A DNA stretch of 64,000 nucleotides from the NCBI RefSeq assembly GCF_000004825.1, contig NW_008805064.1, forward strand, positions 1,922,001 through 1,986,000, in the 5' to 3' direction. Shown here piece by piece: positions 24,027 through 33,878 of this stretch. Below the pieces are notes generated by a model. That model did not search any database, was not told the DNA's origin, and worked only from the letters and a program-made list of their open reading frames with translations. The position numbers were made by a program, and so were the translations under genes. Source of the stretch: Heterostelium album PN500. Its lineage: Eukaryota > Evosea > Eumycetozoa > Acytosteliales > Acytosteliaceae. How positions within the stretch are numbered: position 1 is the first letter of the stretch; each line of letters opens with the position of its first letter.

Positions 24027-25697
24027 TGTTATTATTTTTGTTTTCGAATAAAAGTTTACATTGATTTTCTAATATTCCATGATATACTTGGAATCTGTGG
24101 TTAATCGATTTCTGAGTGTGTACTTTGAGACAACCGCCTAGTCCACCGGCGTTAGGTTGTACCGCTCCAAAGATGACACGCTTGATTCTGCTGTGTACGA
24201 GTGCCATCGAACACATGATACATGGCTCTCTTGTGATGTAGAGATAGAGGTCTGTCGCAAGGTAGGCGTCGTCCTCGCTGTTTGGTGTCTGTTGCATCGA
24301 TGCCAGTGCAGGCATACCGGCAGTTCCACTCTTTTGAACACATCGCTCAATGTGTTGATTGGCCAACTGATGTATTAAATTCATTGTGCAATGCGACAGT
24401 ATCGGTGAGAGATGATATTTAACTGTTGTTGTGTTTGTTATTTCGTTCATATGGTTGCCAGGCGTCTGGTCAAAGCCAGCGCCGTGAATGGTGTTGGTTT
24501 CTGGATCGACTAGAACAGCACCCACTGGATTGAATCCTAGACTCTTTCCAATGTTTGCCTGTTCAATTGCTTTTTTCATAAAGGTGTTCATCTCGACAAT
24601 CTCTTTATCTTCTAATGTCTCTACCAATGGAGTTGAGCTGTAATCAGTCAATTAATCAATCAATTAATCAAACAATAGCAATATAATTAATAAATGATTT
24701 GTCAAAAGTGTTTAATATTATAAAATCTTATACATACAAACAATGTACTCTAAATGTCATTGGCCATAACTTATTCCATTCAAGCCAAAGATCGTGTGTT
24801 AACGGTGGATTCTTTGGTATCTTTACAATTTTAAGACTTAACTTGTTATCAATAAGAAACTGTATTATTTTTCTTTGATATTCAGTTTTATCTTTATAAA
24901 TATAGTTATTATTATTATGACTATTTATAATATCGACAATTGGCTGTCGATCTGATTCCTGTTCATTATTTTGTTCATTATCTATGTGTTGTTGATAGAA
25001 TGATTGAAGATTAGGGTAATTCTCCTCGGGTGCAATTAATAATTCCAATACTGAATTATTATTATTATTAATATTATTATTTTTGTTTTTGTTTGAAGGT
25101 GTATTATTATTATTATCTGAATCTGTTGTTGACGATGATGATATTGTAATTGTTAAAGTCGAAGTTTCAGTTGTTGCTATCGATGTTGTTGTTATTTTAG
25201 GTGATAATTGAATCTTTCTCATTTTCTTTAAATGACTATATTGCTGTAATACATATTTATCATTTTCACATTTATTTAATAGTTTGCTTAATTCACCTAT
25301 TAGTTTGTTTGCAGCTTGTGGTACAACTTCGACAACAAACATATTGACTATTTTTAAAAACAATTAGCTATTTAATTAAACTTTTATTGTGTAATGAATA
25401 TCATATCATTATCATACCTAATTCTAATCCTTTTGATTCATCATCTGATAAAATAGGATGTATATTTGATCTTAATTCATTTATTTCCTCTTTTGACAAT
25501 GATTCAATTTCGACAATCGTTGCTGAACCATTTTGTTTATTGTTGTTGTTAGCTACAGCTGTTTTTGTAGTTGAAGTTGTTGTTGTTGTAAAAGGAACAT
25601 CTTTGATAGTATTATATATTGATGATGATGATGCAGGTGCCGATGTCGAAGTTGTAATGGTTGTTGACGATACTCCCGACATACTCTTACACAACAA
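24013..25697 (-). CDS. adat3: tRNA-specific adenosine deaminase subunit ADAT3/Tad3
   Basis: Non-catalytic partner of ADAT2 in the enzyme that converts A34 to inosine in tRNA anticodons. Three exons, 25697-25418, 25347-24738, 24637-24013, give 504 aa; MSGV at 25682 is an alternative start. The deaminase domain is C-terminal: NPVGAVLVDPE, zinc-site His in SHCTMNLI (near 374), PCIMCSMALVHSRIKRVIFG (near 438) and GGLGGCLKVHTQKSINHRF. The usual catalytic Glu of the H-x-E motif is replaced (H-C-T), as expected for ADAT3, where the residue is not Glu. WPMTFRVH before the domain is also typical. The N-terminal 290 residues include Thr/Ser- and Asn-rich insertions. Confidence 0.93.
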
Positions 25698-27370
25698 ACT
25701 AAATCTTTTTATTTTACTTTTTTTTAATATAAATAAATATATATATTATCGATTCTATTATATTGACTATGCTAAATATATTATTATTAGCATTTAAAAT
25801 TGTTTACTTATTAAAAAGTCTGACTTTTTTTTTTTTTTTTTTTTGGAACCAATACTACTTACTATTCGAATTGAATCACATGACATTCATTGATTCACAA
25901 CTTTAACAATCAAAGGAAAAAATTAAGATTAAAAAATTTTTTTTTTTTTTTTTTTGTTAATAATCAAACTTTTTAAAGAATATCTTTCTAGTTGACTCTC
26001 TTAGTTTTCTTTTTATAAATATTGTTTGTTTGTTTAATTGAGTAACAAAAAAAAAACTGTTTGACCAAAAATAATAAAACCACATCATTTTAATCAATCA
26101 AAGTTCAAATAAATGATCACTAATATGAGTAGTGGTCAACAACAAACAAATTTAACCTTTTTTACAATTTTCAATTGTTGATTTGGTCGAAATTGATTCA
26201 TAAATCATACCCATTAGCGAAAAAAAACAATAAATTATTGATCATGCAATAAAAAGACAGTTTTAGCTCCTAAGTGAATCTCAAAGACCACAAAAAAAAC
26301 AACACAAAAACACATCACCTGTTCCCCCACCTTAAACTTTTCTTTAAAAAAAAATTGAAATGTAAAGGTTGGGTATTGACCTCCATGATCCAATTGATGG
26401 TACTCCACATGATGGATTTTAAGTTGTGGGAGACTACTTTTATTATATTATCTCAAAATGGAGAGAAACAAACACCAATTCATTTTACCTTTAAAATCGA
26501 TGCTCCCTGCCGCACTGATCCAATATTTAAACGTATAACAACGTTGTTTATCTAACTGCGAGTTGACTATAAATCTATTGAAAAAGCTTCACAGTGTGGA
26601 TAGCCCTGGCTACAACCTGAACGATATCAATAACAATGATGATTTATTGATATTAAGAAATGTTGTATTGAATATGAGGATCAAAGGGTAGTAGTGATTG
26701 CCTGTAGATAGAAATAACTGAAAGAAAAGTTTTAAGCCCTCATCTACATAAAAAAAAAACCAATAATCAATCAATTAAATCAACATTTGACGATGTTGTT
26801 ATTAATGAACTTAAAATATTAATCTTATAGGTGAAAAAACTCCACAGCAATTAACATTAATCAATCATCATCAACAACAACAGCAACAACAACGAAATAT
26901 TAATGAATATTAAATTTCAACAGCAATATATCATCATTAAAATTATTCAATAGATATATAGACCTTAAATTTGTATTAGTTTTGTTCTTTTTCCACGAAA
27001 CAGTAAAATCAGCTCAAAGGAGATAAAAGAGATTGAGAAATTTTGTGTAGTTACATGTCTCAATGTCCAATAATCAGTACCCTCCAATCATCTAAGGCTA
27101 TCAAGATTTGTAAAAACTTCTATGGATCATGTGATCTTTGCCTACCAATTTATTAGAATTTTAATATCATACATCTCACACATTAGATTTATATAGATTC
27201 CGAAATTATAAATACTACTTCACCTCTGACTTTTAAATCACAACTTGTACTACTACTTTTTATACAAATACATAAATACCTACACATAAATATATTTTTA
27301 TATTTTTATAATTATCTCTTTTATTTTACAATTTCTCTATCTTTTGGTTGTGCACATATATTCTATAAAA
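25698..27370. other. Intergenic region with a gene remnant
   Basis: 1.7 kb between divergent genes (ADAT3 and the SGNH protein). It contains a 20-base T run at 25825-25844 and other long T/A runs, and a coding-like but broken stretch at 26274-26692 listed separately. About 26950-27370 resembles the promoter of the SGNH gene. No intact gene was seen. Confidence 0.55.
26274..26692 (+). pseudogene. Probable gene remnant, family unknown
   Basis: One frame reads coding-like sequence (GEKQTPIHFTFKIDAPC, then stop at 26555). After a frame change a second piece follows (LKKLHSVDSPGYNLNDINNN to a stop at 26692). Base composition is higher in G+C than the flanks. No start, splice sites or recognisable domain tie the pieces together. 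I read it as a decayed gene. Confidence 0.35.
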
Positions 27371-28559
27371 ATGAATATCTCTAAGTTTATAATTGTAATA
27401 TTTATTCATTCACTCTTATTGGTTGGTACGAATGCAGTTCTTCCTTATTGTTTATCAGGAAATGATACAACCGATCCATTACTAGCACAAAACACATATT
27501 TAAGTGTAAGTTATTAAATATTTACAAAATAATGATTAATAAAGAGATACTAATAGATATACTGTAGGATATGAAAATGATATTTTCAATTGGTGATACT
27601 ATATCAGCTGGTTTCTTAGCCAATGACTTATCATCGATCTCGATCAACGAATACAGAGGTTTTTCTTTTGTTACAGGTAATCAAAGTAATGCCTGGACTC
27701 TCAATAACTTTTTAGCACAAACTGTATCTACGATCTCTGGTGGATCATCAAATTTACTTAATGGAATTCGTCCTGCCAATATTTTCTACCCTATGTTCGA
27801 CGGATTCAATGGAGCCACCAACTCTACTGGTGATTCAATTACTTCACAATTGAACTTTGTAGTAGGTCAAGCAGTTGGAAAACATGGATCAACTTATTTC
27901 AATAATCAATGGAAAATGGTTACTATCTACATTGGATTATTCAAAGCTTGTACCATTTGCCAAACTCCACTTTCTGCTTACAAAACCAACATTGTTTATT
28001 GGGGTTCATTCTTTACTGAAATTCTAAATAACGTATTAGAGAAGTATCCATCTAAAACAATTATTAACTTTGTTGGAATGCCAAAGCTTTCACAATGTAT
28101 GTATAATTATGTTTTTAAAATTGAGAAAAATAAATGAATAATCTTTCTAACCTTCATTCTTTAGTTAAATCAACAACCCCATCATCTTGCTCTGCATTTA
28201 ACCAAATTAATAACATTTGTCCATGTCTATGGAGTCAGTCGGAATCTGATCTCGACACTGTAATCAATGCTGTAAATATTGGTATTAAAAATACCATTAT
28301 CAATTGGAGTCAAAATATCGATCCAACCAAATCCACCATTGGACTGAACTATCTCCCATTTTTAACTGATACTGTATTCCCAACATCTACATTATCACCA
28401 ATTGATTGTTTCCATCCCAATGTCGATGGCCAGAGACTCATGACTATTGGATTATGGAACAATCTACGACAAAGTAAGGTTTCCTCTGTAACTACTTCTA
28501 CACCTTTGGTCTGTGGTGCTCCTTATCTTCCAATCTTCGACCCAAATGCAACTTTTTAA
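27371..28559 (+). CDS. Secreted SGNH/GDSL phospholipase-like protein, probable pseudoenzyme
   Basis: Three exons, 27371-27505, 27568-28096, 28165-28559; 352 aa. A signal peptide occupies about residues 1-22. Order of blocks follows phospholipase B1-type SGNH hydrolases: block I at 51-60 (FSIGDTISAG), a middle RGFSFVTGN..NAWTL segment, block III near 162-170 (VTIYIGLF), and block V near 302-305 (IDCFHPNVDGQ). The block V Asp and His are present. However, block I has GDT where the family has GDS, so the nucleophilic Ser is Thr, and block III has GLF where GxND is usual, so the oxyanion Asn is missing. The fold is probably kept and catalysis probably lost. The middle intron 28097-28164 is A/T-rich with good splice sites. 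Confidence 0.82.
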
Positions 28560-29060
28560 AAAAAGACCTCACTTGTAAATAAATTTTAATATACAATTAT
28601 GTATATTCATTAGAATCAATAAATTGAATATGTTAGACTATTTCTATAACAAAATCACTTATTTTTAAATAAATATGATTTTATTTGAAAAAAAAAACAT
28701 TGATAAATGAAGAAAGTTATGTTATCAGATAGTTTTGTTTCATGACTTGATTTAAAAATTGATGTTTGAATTTAAAAATCAAAAAATAGAATTTAAATTA
28801 TTTTTTTTAAGACCAATATTTTTCCTTATCTAAAAATATTAAAACTCTATATATATTCCATATGGAAACTTTAGATATTATCTTTAGTATTATCTAAAAA
28901 ATCCTTTAAATGATAAAAAAAAAAAAAAAAAAAGGCTTTTTTTAAAAAAAATCCCAAAAAGGAAAAAAAGAAAATCTTATTTATTATTATTAATTTTCAA
29001 GGCAAGGCTTGATTAATAAAGGAGTTCATTCTCCTTCATTTATTAATATATTTTTAAAAG
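28560..29060. other. A/T-rich spacer
   Basis: About 500 bp between the SGNH and Cys-rich genes, very rich in A and T with a long A run near 28917-28933. No feature was seen. Confidence 0.65.
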
Positions 29061-30249
29061 ATGAATAAAATATTAATAGTAATAATTATTTTTGCATTGA
29101 TATTAATATTCCCTCAGTATATTTTGGGTGCCTCAAACAAGACCCATTGTGAATATGTATTATGCGTACCTGAAGGAAACAAATGTAATCCTCACTCACT
29201 TGGATCCGAGTGTGAATATGGAACCTATTGCTTAATTGGAAAGAACAAAAGTCCAGTCTGTACCAAATACGCAGATGTTGGCGAAACTTGCTCAAGTTCA
29301 CATCTTTGTTGGCCAGATTTAAGATGTGAATCTAAAGGACATAGACCAGTGAGGTATGTTTTAAAAAGATATTATTAAAAATTTAGTAATAAAAGAAAAT
29401 TAATATTTTGTTAACAAAAAAAAAAAAATTAGTATTTGTCAAAATTTAGGATATTTGGCAGCTGGCGAAGAATGTCGACAATCAAGTGAGTGTGCAACCA
29501 ATAATCTCATTTGTAAAAAAGGAATATGTCATCTAAGATCGAGTACTTGCAGTTCTCCAGAGGAATGTGACCACGACCATTTCTGTCAAGCTGGAAAGTG
29601 TATGAAACGAGTTGGAGAAGGAAAGATTTGTCGCGCTAGACAAGAATGTAAAGTTGGCTTCTTGTGTTCTGGTGGGGTCTGTATGAAACCATTCCAATTG
29701 GAAGAAGGTGCTGCCTGTCATTACCATTTCGATTACAATAGCGGTGGAGTACCTCTGATCGACTGTAATATTGGTAAGGGTCTCTACTGCGACTTTGAAG
29801 ACAACAAAGATATTGGAAAGTGTACGAAATTCCAAGAGACCGACGGACCTTGTGATAATCACAACGCCAAGTGTCAATGGATGGAGCAATGTATCTGTCC
29901 ATCTCGAAAGTCGCATACCATAGGAAGCTGCCAGAACAGAATCAACTTTGGATTGACCTGTCAGAGTTCGTTAGAGTCGCTAATCAAGTGTGCAAAGAAA
30001 CACAAATGTAGCATGGCACTCGATTACAAAGATGCATCGAAACACACTTGTCTCTACAAGAATTGTGGTGATAAGATTTGTTCCAGTCCGTGTTTCAACA
30101 AAGGTTTGAAATTTGATGAAACCACTTGTGGCGATAGAGATGACAGACCTCTGCAATACGCCTGTAGAGAATCATCATCTGAATCCAACATTGTCAAACC
30201 ATCTCTTCTCATATTAATATTGTTATCACTACTTATTGCACTTTGTTAA
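29061..30249 (+). CDS. Cys-rich GPI-anchored surface protein
   Basis: Two exons, 29061-29353 and 29433-30249; 369 aa. Residues 1-23 are a signal peptide. The ectodomain has many short Cys-rich modules with a repeated shape C..(N/D)..C..G.C, for example CRQSSECATNNLICKKGIC and CSSPEECDHDHFCQAGKC. These resemble Dickkopf-like/EB-type modules common in dictyostelid surface proteins. The C-terminus (SSSESNIVKPS then LLILILLSLLIALC) is a typical GPI-anchor signal. Function is unknown; adhesion or recognition is a guess. It follows the SGNH gene on the same strand but is a separate gene. Confidence 0.8.
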
Positions 30250-30423
30250 ACAACAAACAAGATAGAAGTATAGACTATAACACAAATTTCTCATAAATAA
30301 ATAAATATTGTACATAACAAAAATACATTTTTTTTTTTTATCTTTTTTTTAATTTTATATTGTTTTGGGAAGTGTTTGGACTGGCACAACAATACAGATA
30401 ATTAAAAATCATGAACGCTGTTT

Positions 30424-30574
30424 TTAGTCCCACCCACGCAAATAGGCATATTTGTTCTTGCCTTGTCTGACAATGCTCATACACCAGTAGATAAGTGTAC
30501 AAGGCAGTATCAAGGCGAGTACTAATTTGAATGAGACCAAAAATTTTCTTTTTGTTCGTTCGATTCCACAGAAA
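30424..30574 (-). CDS. Probable small membrane protein or last exon (partial)
   Basis: On the minus strand a frame of clearly coding composition runs from about 30574 to a TAA at 30424. It encodes ...RTKRKFLVSFKLVLALILPC, TLIYWCMSIVRQGKNKYAY and LRGWD. It has one or two hydrophobic segments and a basic C-terminus, in an otherwise A/T-rich spacer. No ATG lies in frame before a long T run, so the start or an upstream exon is missing. It could be a small mitochondrial or ER membrane protein. No family was recognised. Confidence 0.42.
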
Positions 30575-30869
30575 TAAAAAAAAAAAAACTTGAAAAAATT
30601 AAAATTAAATAATAAATAAAATCCACAAAGGTAACGTTGATTTTAATATGATCAGAATCAGTGATACTATTATTATTGATTTAAACATGATCAATTTTTT
30701 ATTTATATTTTGATTTTGATTTACTGTTGTTTTGTTATTTAATTGTTATTTTTGTTGTTGCCATCATTGTTATTATTTATTATTATTATTGTGCACCAAC
30801 CAAGTGTTGTTTAGAGATAAGAAAAGTGATAGATACTAATGGCGAGTTGTTATTTATAATCTGATAATC

Positions 30870-31702
30870 TTATTTTTGTTCATCCTTCTTCTCATCATCC
30901 TTCTTTTCATCCTTTTTCGATAAATCTGCAAGTGCATTCTATAAATATATATTGATAGTTAACTATTAGTAAAAGTTTGATTGTGAAGTTTAGTCATGAC
31001 AGTTATGTTTGTTATTTACCTTGATTCTTTCATCGTTTGGATCAACACCAGGTAGATTCTTAAGAGTTGAGTTTAAGAATTCTTGATCGTTAAAAGCATC
31101 GGTTGATGGTGCAGTCGACTGTTGTGCATCTGGTTTAGCGGCGGATGGCTCTTGTCCTTGCATTGGATCACTTTGTTCTAAAGAGAGGGCCAGAGCCTGT
31201 TGGAGATCTGGATCATCCTCAAAGTTGGCATCCGATGAAACAGCTGTCATTTGAACATCTTGTGACTCTCCACTTCCACTAGTTGAATCATCTCCACCCT
31301 TTGCCTTTCTTTCTCTTTCCAAACGTTGTTGTTCTTCTTCCAATGATAATTTCAATGCCTATAAAGTAAGATTTTAATCAGCAGCAGCATCAAACCAAAT
31401 TAGTTATAATTCTCGCAATATTGTTGTTGTTGTTGTTAAATTTAAATAAAACATACCAAAGCTAACTCTGGATCGGTATCAGCATTAATAAATTGAGCGC
31501 CATAAGCACCGGAACCTTCAACAATAATCTTTGAATCTACAATTACATCGGATAACATATGTGGTCCAGCTGGTACAGTTAACAAGTGGCTATATTAAAC
31601 AAACATATGTAAAGTGTAAGTAACATTACATTTTGTTTTAAAAGTTGATAATAAATAGAGAGAAAGAGAGATTGAGTTGTAGTCTATTATTATTATTATG
31701 GA

Positions 31703-31734
<32 letters not shown>

Positions 31735-32474
31735 GATATTACCTTTCATCGTTCTTCTTTACATCATTTATAAAACATTCCAATTTTTCGACGTTGCTTG
31801 CTTCCTCACCAAAATTAATAATATCGACAGCAATGTCATTCTTTTTCAAATTCTTTGCGAGTTGACTGAGTTCTTCTTTCGATTCTTTGAGTGGACTACC
31901 AACAAAGGCTACAATTCTTTGGTGTTGATGTTTATTCTGACGGTGTCTCAATGCCAATTGTGCGATTCTCATCGATGTTGTGAAATCTATCTTGTTTTGA
32001 ATCTTTAATTGATTATAACTTGACAAAATCTTTACTTAGATCTTGTGTGAGTGTAACTAATATCTCTGGACTATTATTTTATTTTTATGACTATTAATAT
32101 TGTATTTCTTTTTATTTGTAACTATAAATCTTTTTAATGACATACGATTTACCAGCCATAGACATAATTGCGACGGAACTCTCGGGATTAGCTTGTGTTT
32201 TAGCGGCACATATTAAATTTACAGCATCTTTCTGAGCATCGAATCTAGATGGTACAAAATCACCATTTCTCATCCACTCTGAATTGTCAACACTATAATA
32301 TTACATACGTATATATTCATTATCATAATTATATCAATATTCTGTTGATTTAATTGAGGTAACACAATCATCATGATCATTATTATATTTCTACTGTTTT
32401 AGATGATGATTTATTCTTCAAATATTAATAAAATAAAAAAATACATACCAAATAATAGTTGCTTCTAAAGTCAT
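30870..32474 (-). CDS. psmD4: 26S proteasome regulatory subunit RPN10 (PSMD4), with a frame break
   Basis: Ubiquitin receptor of the proteasome lid/base. Six exons: 32474-32449, 32292-32146, 32070-31743, 31589-31457, 31358-31020, 30938-30870; about 346 aa once the break is allowed for. Residues 1-190 form the VWA domain (ICVDNSEWMRNGDFVPSRFDAQ; IVAFVGSPLKESKEEL; DIINFGEE). Two ubiquitin-interacting motifs follow: DPELALALKLSLEEEQ and DPDLQQALALSLEQS. The C-terminus FLNSTLKNLPGVDPNDERIK and the Lys/Asp tail are typical. In exon 3, near 32028-32034, the frame changes between LVTLTQDLSK and ILSSYNQLKIQ. One A fewer in a three-A run would restore it, and no intron of normal size fits. It shares a 291-bp divergent promoter region with the ankyrin gene. 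Confidence 0.93.
31704..31734. repeat. (TGT)n repeat in RPN10 intron
   Basis: About ten TGT/GTT units in the intron between exons 3 and 4 of the RPN10 gene. Confidence 0.9.
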
Positions 32475-32765
32475 GTTGAATTATATATATATCTTATAAA
32501 TAAACTTAAAAATTATAAAAAAGTAAGAAATAATAAATTTAAAAAATTAACTAAAAAAAAAAAACCAATAACACTTTAATTTAAATAACTGAGTTGGGTG
32601 GGATGATGTTCAAAAAAAAAAAAAAAAAAAAAATTAATTTAAAATTATTATTTTTTTTATTAATATGATTTAAAATTAAAGATCAACACATTAAAATTTA
32701 ATTGTTTTATAATGTTTAATTATATATAAAAAATAATATAATTATATTATTTAGTAATTTAATTT

Positions 32766-33730
32766 ATGTCCGATTTTAATGTGCTACAAGCAATAAAGTA
32801 TGGTCATAGTCAAATTTTAGTTTCGACACCACTTGAAGCACTCGCCGATAAGAATTCAATCAATCAGAGTTACCTACACTTTGCAGCAGAGAGTGGACAT
32901 GAATCGATTCTGAGATTGTTGGTGATGCGTGCAAAGTTGGATGTCAATGCTGTCGATCAATATGGAATGACACCACTTCACAATGCATGTCTAGAGAACA
33001 AACATCTTGCAGTTAGCTTTCTCCTAGCGAACGGTGCCAAAGTAGATCCCACCGATGTCAACAATGAAACACCACTTTATCTCGCTGCATTGAGTGGTGC
33101 ACCGCAATGTTTACAAATATTACTCAAACATTCTGCGTCTATAAATCATCAAACAAATACAGGGTATGTTGTAAAGTTATAACATATTATTTAACATCAA
33201 GTAAAATTGTTGTAATTAACAACAAAACGATTATTATGTTTCAATAGAAATACAGCTTTACATATTGCGATTGTTAATAATAATTGGGAGTGTATAGATT
33301 TGTTATCTCAATACGATGCTGATCATACTATTATTAATAAAGATAAAAAGAGTGCATTGATGGTAAGTAACAAATACTAGATATCTTTTTATATTTCAAT
33401 TTCTTTGGTTGTTTCAATTAATATTAATTTATAAAATAGTTGTGGGAAGAATCAGCATTATCAAAGAAACACAAATATTTATTTACGTCTAAAAAAGATC
33501 TAATAAGATTGGTGGAATCATTAGATAACCAATTGAATGAGAAGGAATCAAAAATAAATGAATTATTAAAATCAATATCAAATCTTAAACTACAACAACA
33601 ACAAACAATTGTACAACAACCAATAGTTCAACAACAAATACAACCAAAACCAGATTATACAAATATAATCAATGAAATTGATAATATATCTAATTTAATA
33701 ACAAATTTAAAATCAAACTTTACAAAATAA
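32766..33730 (+). CDS. Ankyrin-repeat protein with C-terminal coiled coil
   Basis: Three exons, 32766-33163, 33248-33362, 33440-33730; 267 aa. Five or so ankyrin repeats cover about 35-175, with clear consensus pieces: SYLHFAAESGHESILRLLV, YGMTPLHNACLENKHLAVSF, NETPLYLAALSGAPQCL, and NTALHIAIVNNNWECIDLL after the first intron. A C-terminal coiled coil (RLVESLDNQLNEKESKINEL) and a Gln-rich patch follow. It is probably an adaptor for protein binding; partner unknown. It is divergent from RPN10 and ends 148 bp from the RING/kinase gene, which faces it. Confidence 0.85.
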
Positions 33731-33878
33731 ATAATTTAGAATATATTATTAATATTTATTTATTACAACAAATTTATACAATTAATATATTTATTTATTT
33801 TTTGGTTAAAAAAATAACAAGAAAGGGAAAAATAATATGTGATTGAATAATAATTATATTTTGATGGAAATTATTATA

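Noticed and set aside
24152-24378. Frames on both strands over the ADAT3 deaminase domain
   Set aside because: They are shadows of the deaminase exon, which carries the zinc motifs in the true frame.
30540-30575. GTTCGATTCC resembling a tRNA T-arm followed by an A run
   Set aside because: The flanking bases do not pair as T-stem or acceptor stem, and the same bases read as coding on the minus strand.
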